Shown here: in pieces, positions 24,957 to 33,125 of the stretch
How positions within the stretch are numbered: the first letter of the stretch is position 1
How the letters are laid out: every line of letters begins with the position of its first letter
Assembly (NCBI RefSeq): GCF_900110855.1
Contig: NZ_FOFA01000001.1
Coordinates: 62,001 to 126,000 of the forward strand
Direction: 5' to 3'
From: Microlunatus flavus
GTDB lineage: Bacteria; Actinomycetota; Actinomycetes; Propionibacteriales; Propionibacteriaceae
Length of the DNA stretch: 64,000 bases
Position numbers and translations under genes: made by a program
Notes under the pieces: generated by a model
Seen by the model: only the letters and a program-made list of their open reading frames with translations
What the model was told of the DNA's origin: nothing
Databases searched by the model: none

Positions 24957-26234
24957 GTGACGCCCGAGCCCACGCCGTCGCCGGAGAGCACGTCGACCGC
25001 CCCCGGCAGGCTGTTCACCGTCGGCATCCCGGTCTACAACGGCCGCGGCCTGCTGCGGGCCTGCCTCGCCTCCGTGGTGCGCGCGGACTTCCCGCACGAG
25101 CGCTACGAGGTCGTCCTCGCCGACGACGGGAGCACCGAGCCCGAGACGCTCGCGATCCTGCGCGAGCTCGAGGCCGCGCACGCCGACGAGCCGGGCTTCG
25201 TCCGGGTGCTCCGGCTGCCCGAGAACTCCGGCGGCGCCGCGCGGCCGCGCAACCTGATTCTCGACGAAGCCGTCGGGGAGTACGTGTTCTTCGTCGACGC
25301 CGACGACACCGTCGGCAGCGAGTCGCTGCGGCGCATCGCCGACGCGCTCGCCGAGACCCCCGACGAGCCGCCGGTCGACTGGATCGCCCTGCACCAGGCC
25401 CTGGTGAACGGCCGGCAGGGCGCCGCCCGGGTCAAGCAGGCCCGTCTCGACGTCCCCCGCATGAAGGCCTTCTCCACGCTCACCGTGCACAAGGTGTTCC
25501 GGCGCGCCGAGATCGAGCGCCAGCGGCTGCGGTTCGACGACCGGCTGCCGTCCGGGCAGGACGTGACCTTCGCCTTCTCCTACATCCTGGGCGCCAGCCG
25601 CTTCCTGATGCTCGGCGGCTACGACTACTACTACCTGACGCGCCACGCCGGGAACCCGGAGGAGCCGCCGCACCTGTCGCGCACCGCGAACACGGCCAAG
25701 CGGCTCATCGACAAGAACCACCGCATCCTCACCTCGATGCTGGCCGACCTCAACCGCAGCGAGCTGCCGATGGCCGAACGCCTGGACGTCCTCGGCAACG
25801 TCGCCCTGCCGCGGGTCCTGGTGCAGCAGCGCTACCTCACCTCGATCGTCAGCGAGGGGCCCCGGGCCGGCGCCCGCGAGCTGCTGCGGCTCTCGGCCCT
25901 GCTCGACGACCCGCTCGCCGTACGGCTCGACCCGGCGCGGCTGCAGAAGGCCTTCACCGCCGAGCAGCTCGCGGTCGTCCGCGCGGCGGACTGGCCGGCG
26001 CTGGCCGAGCTGCTGGCCGAGCCCGGCGACACCGCGAAGGCGCCCCCGAGCCGTACGGAGCGCTGGGTGCGGCTCGGGCGGCGTGTCTCCGACGCCGCCA
26101 CGGGACGCGGGCGGCACCGCCGCGTGCTCCACGAGCTGACCGGCCTGCGCACGGCCGTGCGCGACCTGCAGAAGGCGCAGGCCCGCCTCGAGGCCGAGGT
26201 GCGCGAGGCCCTGGGTCGCGGCCCGACCGGCTGA
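24957..26234 (+). CDS. Family 2 glycosyltransferase coupled to glf
   Basis: A 425-residue GT2 enzyme: LFTVGIPVYNGRGLLRACLASV, VVLADDGSTEPE, ENSGGAARPRNLILDEAVGEYVFFVDADDTV (metal-binding DADD) and RLPSGQDVTFAFSYI. A helical region follows, ending in a predicted coiled segment (LHELTGLRTAVRDLQKAQARLEAEV), which may mediate assembly with other transferases. GTG 24957 is chosen for its GAGGAGGG ribosome-binding site; the alternative ATG at 24939 overlaps the glf stop. Because it is directly coupled to glf, a galactofuranosyltransferase role is plausible but unproven. Confidence 0.82.
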   Translation: MTPEPTPSPESTSTAPGRLFTVGIPVYNGRGLLRACLASVVRADFPHERYEVVLADDGSTEPETLAILRELEAAHADEPGFVRVLRLPENSGGAARPRNLILDEAVGEYVFFVDADDTVGSESLRRIADALAETPDEPPVDWIALHQALVNGRQGAARVKQARLDVPRMKAFSTLTVHKVFRRAEIERQRLRFDDRLPSGQDVTFAFSYILGASRFLMLGGYDYYYLTRHAGNPEEPPHLSRTANTAKRLIDKNHRILTSMLADLNRSELPMAERLDVLGNVALPRVLVQQRYLTSIVSEGPRAGARELLRLSALLDDPLAVRLDPARLQKAFTAEQLAVVRAADWPALAELLAEPGDTAKAPPSRTERWVRLGRRVSDAATGRGRHRRVLHELTGLRTAVRDLQKAQARLEAEVREALGRGPTG

Positions 26235-26256
26235 CCGGCCCGGGGCGCCGCCCCGG

Positions 26257-27549
26257 TCAGGAGGGCCGAGAGCCCTCGCCCAGCTGCGCCTCGAGCTCGG
26301 CCAGCCGCCCGTCGATGCCGGTCAGGTGGTCCTCCAGCCCGTCGAGGCGCTGCTGGATGACGACCAGGCCGAACATGAGGTCCTGCCGGGTCGGCTCGTG
26401 GTGCCGGACCCGGGAGGCCAGCGTGGCGACGCGGTGCAGCCGCCGCCCGCGCAGGACGTTGCGGACGTAGCGCCCCGTGAGGACGGCGGTGTGGGTGACG
26501 CCCGAGTGCTTGAGGTGGAACGTGGCCGTCACCAGTGGGTTGTCGGAGGCGGGCCGGTTCGACAGCCGGCGCACGAAGCTGCCGAACTCGCGCTTCGCGA
26601 CCGCCGCGCTCATCCGCTGCGTCGTCGCGCCCTTGTTGCCCTCGCGCAGGGCGGCGGCGAGCGTCGTCGGCGGGTACTGCCCGACGATCGGCACCAGCGT
26701 GTCGAAGAGGCGGCGCTGCAGCGCCGGCGGCGTGCGCTTGGAGATCCACTCCATCTGCGAGACCACCCAGCCCAGCAGCGTGGTGTCGTAGACGTCGAGC
26801 AGTCCGCGGGCCTCGAGCCAGGCGTGGATCGTGTCGTGGTGGGCGAAGATCTGGAACAGCCGCTCGTCGGCGGCGGCCATGGTCTGGCCGCTGCGGCCGA
26901 CCCGGTGGTAGCAGAGCACCTCGGGCACCACGGCGACGGAACGCGCGGCCAGCAGCGTGAACCAGTGGAACGGGTTGTCCTCGTAGAAGCCCTCGCTCAC
27001 CGGGAAGCGGATCCGCTGCTCCTCCAGGACGCTGCGCCGGTAGAGCTTGCGCCACGGCACCGCGATGAAGCGCAGGAAGCGCTTGCGCGTCTCGACGTCC
27101 AGCACGTACGCCGGCTGCGTCAGCGCGCCCCAGCGGTGCGCGTCGGCAGGGTCGTGGCGCTCGCCGGTGCCGTCGACCACCTCGGCGTACTCGCACATCG
27201 CCAGGTCGGCGTCGTGGGCGACGGCCGCGCCGACCAGGCGCTCGAACATCGTCGGTTCGACGAAGTCGTCGCCGTCGACGAAGCCCAGCCAGCGCCCGGT
27301 GGCGCGGTCGAGCCCGGCGTTCGCGGCCGTCGCCACCCCGCCCGGGCTGTTCGTCGGCAGCAGCACCGGGACGAAGCGCGGGTCGCGCGCGCAGAACGCG
27401 GTGATCACGGCCGGCGTCGAGTCGCTCGAGCCGTCGTCGACGACCAGCACCTCGAGGTCGGTGAGGGTCTGCGCGGCGACGCTCTCCAGGCACTGCTCGA
27501 CGTAGGCCTCGATGTTGTACGTCGTCACGACGATGCTCAGCTCGGGCAC
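26257..27549 (-). CDS. Family 2 glycosyltransferase
   Basis: A 430-residue GT2 enzyme: ELSIVVTTYNIEAYVEQCLESV, VLVVDDGSSDST, NAGLDRATGRWLGFVDGDDFVEP (metal-binding DGDD) and KLYRRSVLEEQ / FPVSEGFYEDNPFHWF in the acceptor part. The C-terminal end has heptad-like sequence (QQRLDGLEDHLTGIDGRLAELEAQLGEG), as does the GT2 at 24957. GTG 27549 is preferred for a GGAAGGGG site 6 nt upstream; GTG 27585 overlaps the stop of the upstream gene as GTGA. It forms an operon with the GT2 gene at 27582-28544. Confidence 0.82.
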   Translation of the reverse strand: MPELSIVVTTYNIEAYVEQCLESVAAQTLTDLEVLVVDDGSSDSTPAVITAFCARDPRFVPVLLPTNSPGGVATAANAGLDRATGRWLGFVDGDDFVEPTMFERLVGAAVAHDADLAMCEYAEVVDGTGERHDPADAHRWGALTQPAYVLDVETRKRFLRFIAVPWRKLYRRSVLEEQRIRFPVSEGFYEDNPFHWFTLLAARSVAVVPEVLCYHRVGRSGQTMAAADERLFQIFAHHDTIHAWLEARGLLDVYDTTLLGWVVSQMEWISKRTPPALQRRLFDTLVPIVGQYPPTTLAAALREGNKGATTQRMSAAVAKREFGSFVRRLSNRPASDNPLVTATFHLKHSGVTHTAVLTGRYVRNVLRGRRLHRVATLASRVRHHEPTRQDLMFGLVVIQQRLDGLEDHLTGIDGRLAELEAQLGEGSRPS

Positions 27550-27581
27550 GGGGCGCCCCTTCCGCTCGTGGTCCGCGACGC

Positions 27582-28544
27582 TCACGCGAGCGCCCGCCGG
27601 ACCAGGCGGGTCGCGAGCTCGGTGTCGTGCCGCAGCCGGATCCGGGTCAGGTCGCCCAGGTCGATGCGCAGCAGGTGCTCCTGCAGGCGCAACGAGAACT
27701 CGTCGGCCACGTCCGGGGTCACGCGGCTGGTCGCCCAGCCGCCGACCCGCAGCACGAAGTCCCAGTAGTGGTGGGCGTAGCGGGCCCGCTTCTCGGGACG
27801 CCGCTCCAACGCGGTGTAGGTCTCGTCGAGGGCGTCGAACAGGCTCAGCCGCGCCCGGCTCTCGCGGTTGGTGAGGTTGCGGGCGCCGACGTTGACGATG
27901 TGGGTGCACAGCGGCTGGTCGAGCAGCAGCACCGTCTCCGCGTCGAGCAGGGTCAGCCAGTGCCCGAGGATGTCGTTGTGCACGACGGTGCCGCTGAACC
28001 GCAGCCCCGTACGCCGGTAGTGGTCGGTGCGGACCACCTTGTTCCAGGGGTAGTTCGAGCACCCGAGCAGCGAGGGCACCTCGCCCAGCCGGGTGAGGCG
28101 GCGCGGACCGGTCGCGTAGCGGGTCCACACGGCGGCGTCGAAGGAGTTCATGCCCTCCGCGCCGCCTCCCCCGCGCCGGTAGCGGTACGGCAGCACCGCC
28201 ACGTCGGCCCCGGTGTCCTCCAGCCCGCGGACCGCCGCCACCAGGCTGTCGGGGTGGAGCTCGTCGTCGGCGTCGAAGAAGAGCGCGTAGCGGCCGGTGG
28301 CGCGCTCGAAGCCGCGGTTGCGGGCGACGCCCGCGCCGGCGTTGGTGCTGAACCGTTCGACGACGACCTCGGCACGGCCCAGCGCCTCGACCTGCGCGAC
28401 GGAGTCGTCGGTCGACGCGTCGTCGACGACGACCACCTCGACGTCCAGGGCGTCGATGGTCAGGGCCGAGCGCACCAGGCCGCCGACCGTGCCGCCGGCG
28501 TTGTGCACGGGGATGATCACGGACACGTCGGGACGCACCGTCAT
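27582..28544 (-). CDS. Family 2 glycosyltransferase
   Basis: A 320-residue GT2 enzyme: VSVIIPVHNAGGTVGGLVRSAL, VVVVDDASTDDS, NAGAGVARNRGFERATGRYALFFDADDELHP (metal-binding DADD), then YPWNKVVRTDHYRRTGLRFSGTVVHND, which is the conserved start of the acceptor region. GGAGGACC precedes the ATG at 28544. It is the first gene of a two-gene minus-strand operon and is divergent from pstS across a 279-bp region holding the pst PHO box. The sugar and acceptor are unknown. Confidence 0.83.
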   Translation of the reverse strand: MTVRPDVSVIIPVHNAGGTVGGLVRSALTIDALDVEVVVVDDASTDDSVAQVEALGRAEVVVERFSTNAGAGVARNRGFERATGRYALFFDADDELHPDSLVAAVRGLEDTGADVAVLPYRYRRGGGGAEGMNSFDAAVWTRYATGPRRLTRLGEVPSLLGCSNYPWNKVVRTDHYRRTGLRFSGTVVHNDILGHWLTLLDAETVLLLDQPLCTHIVNVGARNLTNRESRARLSLFDALDETYTALERRPEKRARYAHHYWDFVLRVGGWATSRVTPDVADEFSLRLQEHLLRIDLGDLTRIRLRHDTELATRLVRRALA

Positions 28545-28681
28545 GCTGGTCCTCCGGGCTTGCGAGTGGCTGCCCACCCTCGGAAATCGCGTGCAGCCTA
28601 GACGACCCGGACGTCCTCGCCGCCCTGTTGATCACGGCCTGTCGTCCTTGATCATGAGGCTCCACGGAGGCCGCCCGAGCC

Positions 28682-28736
28682 GTTCACCTCGCGTTCACCT
28701 GACGGGGGCCAACCGGACAACTGGCGTGCGTAGTTT
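28682..28736 (+). promoter_or_regulatory. PHO box and promoter region of pstS
   Basis: Two perfect-core 11-nt direct repeats, GTTCACCTCGC (28682-28692) and GTTCACCTGAC (28693-28703), are the best PHO box in the window. A TAGTTT -10 candidate is at 28731-28736. The leader of about 80 nt contains a small CCGGC/GCCGG hairpin before the AAGGA ribosome-binding site of pstS. The region also separates pstS from the divergent glycosyltransferase operon. Confidence 0.8.
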
Positions 28737-28823
28737 CACCGTCAACCGGCGAGGTGCCGGTCGGCGTCGGGGGGCGCGAGAGCGCTCCCGCGGCAGCCCT
28801 CCACTGTTGTGTGAAGGACTCGA

Positions 28824-29972
28824 ATGATCAGCTCCCGCCGCGTGCGGAACACCACGTTCGCCGCCCTCGCCGCGATGGCCTCCCTGAGCCTCGTGGCCTG
28901 CGGCTCCGACCCGGGTGGCACCACCGCAGCCCCGGGTTCGTCGGGCTCCGGCTCGACCAGCGCCAACGCCTCCGGCCTCACCTGCCCCTCGGGCAAGCTG
29001 AACGCCGAGGGTTCGACGGCCCAGGCCAACGCCATCACCGAGGTCATCGCCGACTACCAGTCGGCCTGCAACAACGCCTCCACCATCGAGTACAACCCGA
29101 CCGGCTCCGGCGCGGGCATCAAGTCGTTCTACAACAACCTGGTCGACCTGGCCGGCTCGGACTCCGCGCTGAAGACCGTCGCGGTCGACGGCGTCGTCGA
29201 GGCGGACAAGGCCAAGGAGCGGTGCGGCGGCAACCCGGCCTGGAACATCCCGATGGTCGTCGGCCCGATCGCCTTCGCCTACAACGTCGACGGCGTCGAC
29301 AAGCTCGTGCTGAACGCCGAGGTGCTGGCCAAGATCTTCAACGGCACCATCAAGACCTGGAACGACCCGGCCATCGCCAAGCTCAACTCCGGCGTCACCC
29401 TGCCGGGCGACCCGATCACCGTGTTCTTCCGCTCCGACGAGTCGGGCACCACGGAGAACGCCACCAAGTTCCTCGCCGCGGCCGGCAACGGCGCGTGGAC
29501 CAAGGAGCCCGCCAAGGCGTGGAGCGGCACGGGCGAGGGCAAGAACAAGTCCTCCGGCGTGGCCGAGGCCGTCAGCAGCACCAAGAACTCCATCTCCTAC
29601 ATGGAGTGGAGCTACGCCCGCGACAACAAGCTCGCGATCGCCCAGCTCGACAGCGGCAGCGGCGCGACCGAGCTGACGGGTGACTCCGTCGGCAAAGCCG
29701 TCTCCGAGGCTACCGTCGCGGGCACCGGCAACGACCTGGCGCTCAAGCTCAACTACCAGCCCAAGGACGCCGGCGCCTACCCGGCGCTGCTGACGACGTA
29801 CGAGATCGTCTGCAGCAAGGGCCTCGACGCCGACAAGACCGCCCTGGTCAAGGACTTCCTGACCTTCTTCTCCTCGCCCGAGGAGCAGCAGTCCCTGCAG
29901 GACCTCGGCTACGCACCGCTGCCGACCGACCTGCAGACCAAGGTCAAGACCGCGGTCGCCGCGATCTCCTGA
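28824..29972 (+). CDS. pstS: Phosphate-binding lipoprotein of the Pst transporter
   Basis: A 382-residue periplasmic-type phosphate-binding protein, lipid-anchored on the outer face of the membrane. The signal peptide ends at the lipobox LVAC (Cys26) followed by a Gly/Ser/Thr linker. LNAEGSTAQANAITE, PTGSGAGIKSF, DLAGSDSAL and FRSDESGTTENATKFL contain the Ser/Thr/Arg/Asp residues that bind phosphate in PstS. It is the first gene of pstSCAB, preceded by the PHO box. A strong hairpin between pstS and pstC probably lowers expression of the downstream membrane genes. Confidence 0.97.
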   Translation: MISSRRVRNTTFAALAAMASLSLVACGSDPGGTTAAPGSSGSGSTSANASGLTCPSGKLNAEGSTAQANAITEVIADYQSACNNASTIEYNPTGSGAGIKSFYNNLVDLAGSDSALKTVAVDGVVEADKAKERCGGNPAWNIPMVVGPIAFAYNVDGVDKLVLNAEVLAKIFNGTIKTWNDPAIAKLNSGVTLPGDPITVFFRSDESGTTENATKFLAAAGNGAWTKEPAKAWSGTGEGKNKSSGVAEAVSSTKNSISYMEWSYARDNKLAIAQLDSGSGATELTGDSVGKAVSEATVAGTGNDLALKLNYQPKDAGAYPALLTTYEIVCSKGLDADKTALVKDFLTFFSSPEEQQSLQDLGYAPLPTDLQTKVKTAVAAIS

Positions 29973-29980
29973 ACCCCCGT

Positions 29981-30033
29981 CGCCGGTGCCGCCCGGCCGC
30001 GCCCTTCCGGGCGTGCGCCGGACGGCACCGGCG
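29981..30033 (+). terminator. Intercistronic hairpin between pstS and pstC
   Basis: An 11-bp perfect stem (29981-29991 with 30023-30033) encloses a GC-rich loop that can itself pair. It lies 9 nt past the pstS stop and 52 nt before pstC. Such structures commonly act as partial terminators or 3' stabilisers so that PstS is made in excess. Confidence 0.6.
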
Positions 30034-30084
30034 TCCTAGCGTGAGGCCCGTGCACTGCGTGAAGCGAAGGAGGAGGGCGGAGGC

Positions 30085-31296
30085 GTGACCGACACGACCC
30101 GCAAGCCCGGCCAGGACGGCAGCACCGGCATCTCGACGGTCGCCGACCCCCTGGGGCATGCCGACGTCGACGCGGACCGCCGCGACCAGACGTTCGACGA
30201 GACCCCCCGAGAGCTCCTCGAGGCCGGGCCCGCCGCGGCCGACCCGAGCATCTCGCCCGTGCACGACGAGGTGGCCCGGCACAGCCCGGTCCCCGTCGTC
30301 GAGCACCACGCGCGTCCCAGCCGGAGCGCCGACCCCGACCACGCGGTCGCCTCGACCGGTTCCGGCGTCAAGCTCGCGTCGATCAGCCGCACCGGAGACC
30401 TGCTCTTCGGCGGGCTGACCAAGGGCACCGCGATCGTCCTGGTGCTGCTGGTGGCCTTCGTGGGCATCTTCCTGCTCGTGCTCGCCCTGCCGAGCATCCT
30501 GGCCGACCAGGACAACTTCCTGACCAGCCGGAACTGGCAGGTGTCGGGCGGCGACCTGCGCTTCGGCATCCTCGGGCTGCTGTGGACCACGGTGCTCTCC
30601 TCCGTGGTCGCGCTCGTCATCGCCGTGCCCGTCGCGGTCGGGGTCGCGCTGAGCCTGACCCAGTACCTGCCCAAGCGGGTCGCGGGCCCGGTGGGCTTCC
30701 TCGTCGAGCTGCTCGCCGCGGTGCCCTCGATCATCTTCGGCCTGTGGGGCCTGATCGTCTTCGGGCCCTTCCTGGGTCCGATCGGCACCTGGATCGGCGA
30801 CGTCCTGGGCTTCATCCCGCTCTTCGCCCTGGTCTCGGACCCGAAGAGCACGGTCTTCGTCGCCGGCATCGTCCTGGCGATCATGATCCTTCCGATCATC
30901 ACGTCGATCTCGAAGAACGTGTTCGAGCAGACCCCCCGCGACCAGATCGAGGCCGCGCTCGCGCTCGGCGCCACGCGGTGGGAGGTCATCCGGACCTCGG
31001 TGCTGCCCTACGGCCGCTCCGGCGTCATCAGCGCCTCGATGCTCGGCCTGGGCCGCGCGCTCGGCGAGACCATCGCCGTGCTGATCATCCTCAGCCAGCC
31101 TGCGCCCGGCAGCCCGTTCACGCCGTCGATCTTCGCCGGCGGCGAGACCTTCGCCAGCAAGATCGCCAACAACGCGTCCGAGTTCGACACGCCGTCCAAG
31201 ACCGGCGCCTACATCGCGGCCGGCCTGGTGCTCTTCGTGGTCACCTTCGTGGTGAACGCGGCAGCCCGGGTCGTCGCCGACCGAGGGGTGAAGTGA
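30085..31296 (+). CDS. pstC: Phosphate ABC transporter permease PstC with N-terminal extension
   Basis: A 403-residue permease with six membrane helices from about residue 113 on, the ABC permease EAA-loop region ([23 protein letters not shown]) and the PstC-typical [21 protein letters not shown]. Usual PstC proteins have 300-340 residues; here about 107 hydrophilic residues precede the first helix, rich in Asp, Pro, Ala and His. The GTG at 30085 has a strong GGAGG site upstream, and no later ATG lies in the extension, so it is probably translated. Its role is unknown. It pairs with PstA to form the channel and is coupled to pstA (TGATG). Confidence 0.94.
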   Translation: MTDTTRKPGQDGSTGISTVADPLGHADVDADRRDQTFDETPRELLEAGPAAADPSISPVHDEVARHSPVPVVEHHARPSRSADPDHAVASTGSGVKLASISRTGDLLFGGLTKGTAIVLVLLVAFVGIFLLVLALPSILADQDNFLTSRNWQVSGGDLRFGILGLLWTTVLSSVVALVIAVPVAVGVALSLTQYLPKRVAGPVGFLVELLAAVPSIIFGLWGLIVFGPFLGPIGTWIGDVLGFIPLFALVSDPKSTVFVAGIVLAIMILPIITSISKNVFEQTPRDQIEAALALGATRWEVIRTSVLPYGRSGVISASMLGLGRALGETIAVLIILSQPAPGSPFTPSIFAGGETFASKIANNASEFDTPSKTGAYIAAGLVLFVVTFVVNAAARVVADRGVK

Positions 31297-32219
31297 TGGC
31301 CACCGCCACCGCGCCGAACGACCTCCAGGGCGGCGACGCCCCGCTGTCCTTCCGCAAGCCCAGCGGCTCGCGCACCGTCAAGAACGCGCTGGCCACGGTC
31401 TACGTGACCGTGGCGACGGTCCTGGCCCTCATCCCCCTGGTCTGGGTGCTGTGGACCGTCGTCAGCAAGGGCATCGGGCTCGTGCTCACCTCGACCTGGT
31501 GGCTGCAGAGCCAGCGCGGGATCACCCCGCGGCGCGAGGGCGGCGGCGCCTACCACGCCATCGTGGGCACGCTCGAGATCGGGCTCGTCTGCGCCCTGAT
31601 CGCGGTGCCCCTCGGCGTCCTCGGCGCCATCTTCCTCGTCGAGTACGCCCGCGGGACCAAGGCGTCGAGGGTCGTCAGCTTCACCGTCGACATCCTCAGC
31701 GGCATCCCGTCGATCGTCGCGGCGCTGTTCGTCTACGCGCTCGTCATCACGATCCTCGGCTTCGGCCGCTCCGCGATCGCGGTGTCGCTCGCGCTGGTGC
31801 TGCTGATGCTGCCCGTCGTGCTGCGCTCCACGGAGGAGATGCTCAAGCTGGTGCCGGACTCGCTGCGCGAGGCCTCGTACGCGCTCGGCGTGCCGAAGTG
31901 GAAGACGATCCTCTTCGTCGTCATCCCCACCGCGTTCGGCGGCATCTCCACCGGCGTCATGCTCGGCCTGGCCCGCGTCATGGGCGAGACCGCTCCCCTG
32001 CTGATCCTCGTGTCGTACGCGGTGGGCATCAACTTCAGCCCGACCAGCTCGACCATGGCCTCGTTGCCCACCATGATCAACTCGAGCCGCGACGTGGCCC
32101 CCGGGCTGCCCGGCTACGACCGCACGTGGGCCGCGGCGCTCACCCTGATCATCATCGTCATGCTGCTCAACCTCGTCGCGCGGGGCATCGCCCGCGCGAC
32201 GAAGCTCAAGGAGAAGTGA
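31296..32219 (+). CDS. pstA: Phosphate ABC transporter permease PstA
   Basis: A 307-residue permease with six membrane helices. [21 protein letters not shown] and the EAA-loop [29 protein letters not shown] are characteristic of PstA. The ATG at 31296 overlaps the pstC stop by one base, so translation is coupled. It forms the heterodimeric membrane channel with PstC. Five bases separate its stop from the pstB start. Confidence 0.95.
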   Translation: MATATAPNDLQGGDAPLSFRKPSGSRTVKNALATVYVTVATVLALIPLVWVLWTVVSKGIGLVLTSTWWLQSQRGITPRREGGGAYHAIVGTLEIGLVCALIAVPLGVLGAIFLVEYARGTKASRVVSFTVDILSGIPSIVAALFVYALVITILGFGRSAIAVSLALVLLMLPVVLRSTEEMLKLVPDSLREASYALGVPKWKTILFVVIPTAFGGISTGVMLGLARVMGETAPLLILVSYAVGINFSPTSSTMASLPTMINSSRDVAPGLPGYDRTWAAALTLIIIVMLLNLVARGIARATKLKEK

Positions 32220-32224
32220 GAACC

Positions 32225-33001
32225 GTGGCCAAGCGCATCGACGCGAAGAACGTCGACATCTACTACGGCGCCTTCCACGCCGTCCAGGACGTGTCGCTCA
32301 CGGTCGAGCCCCGCACCGTCACCGCCTTCATCGGCCCGTCCGGCTGCGGCAAGTCGACCTTCCTGCGCACGCTCAACCGCATGCACGAGGTCATCCCGGG
32401 CGCCTACGTCAAGGGCAGCGTCACCCTCGACGGCACCGACCTCTACGCCCAGGGCGTCGACCCGGTGGCCGTGCGGCGGATGGTCGGCATGGTCTTCCAG
32501 CGGCCCAACCCCTTCCCCTCGATGTCGATCTTCGACAACGTGGCGTCCGGGCTGCGGCTCAACGGCGTGAAGAACAAGGGCGTGCTGAGCGACGCCGTCG
32601 AGCGCTCGCTCAAGGCCGCGAACCTGTGGAACGAGGTCAAGGACCGCCTCGGCCGCGCCGGCATGGGGCTGTCCGGCGGTCAGCAGCAGCGCCTCTGCAT
32701 CGCCCGCGCGATCGCGGTCGAGCCCCAGGTGCTGCTGATGGACGAGCCCTGCTCGGCGCTCGACCCGATCTCGACGCTGGCGATCGAGGACCTGATCAAC
32801 GAGCTCAAGGAGCAGTTCACGGTCGTCATCGTCACGCACAACATGCAGCAGGCCGCGCGCGTCAGCGACCGGACCGCGTTCTTCAACCTCGCCGCGCAGG
32901 GCAAGCCGGGCCGCCTCATCGAGGTCGGGCCGACCGACACGATCTTCTCCAACCCGACGGAGAAGGCGACCGAGGACTACATCACCGGCCGCTTCGGCTG
33001 A
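32225..33001 (+). CDS. pstB: Phosphate ABC transporter ATP-binding protein PstB
   Basis: A 258-residue ABC ATPase. Walker [11 protein letters not shown]-loop [17 protein letters not shown] (typical of PstB), signature LSGGQQQR, Walker B VLLMDEP and H-loop VTHN are all present. The GTG at 32225 gives the canonical [12 protein letters not shown] N-terminus. It is the last gene of the pst operon here; phoU is not downstream, where a gene for a DUF2510 membrane protein with its own promoter follows instead. Confidence 0.97.
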   Translation: MAKRIDAKNVDIYYGAFHAVQDVSLTVEPRTVTAFIGPSGCGKSTFLRTLNRMHEVIPGAYVKGSVTLDGTDLYAQGVDPVAVRRMVGMVFQRPNPFPSMSIFDNVASGLRLNGVKNKGVLSDAVERSLKAANLWNEVKDRLGRAGMGLSGGQQQRLCIARAIAVEPQVLLMDEPCSALDPISTLAIEDLINELKEQFTVVIVTHNMQQAARVSDRTAFFNLAAQGKPGRLIEVGPTDTIFSNPTEKATEDYITGRFG

Positions 33002-33027
33002 TCCCCCGTGCTCTGCGTCGAGGGGCT

Positions 33028-33108
33028 GCCGAGGGCTGCTCCCCGCCCCGCACCGTCAGGTCACAGTCCGCTGTGAGACGGCGCGCGGGCTGGGGGGCAG
33101 CCCTCGGC
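33028..33108 (+). terminator. Long inverted repeat after pstB with nested palindrome
   Basis: A perfect 12-bp pair (33028-33039 with 33097-33108), extendable by four C-G pairs after a one-base bulge, encloses about 50 nt that contain the separate palindrome TCACAG-TCCG-CTGTGA (33061-33076). It ends 5 nt before the -10 of the next gene, so it could terminate pst transcription or affect the downstream promoter. Confidence 0.5.
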
Positions 33109-33113
33109 CCTTC

Positions 33114-33119
33114 TAGAAT
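33114..33119 (+). promoter_or_regulatory. -10 box of leaderless DUF2510 gene
   Basis: TAGAAT ends 6 nt before the GTG at 33126, the clearest leaderless promoter in the window. Confidence 0.6.
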
Positions 33120-33125
33120 CGGCTC

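Noticed and set aside
33061-33076. TCACAG-TCCG-CTGTGA as a CRP/FNR site
   Set aside because: The half-sites are in the reverse order of the CRP type (TGTGA...TCACA), and the palindrome is nested in a larger hairpin.
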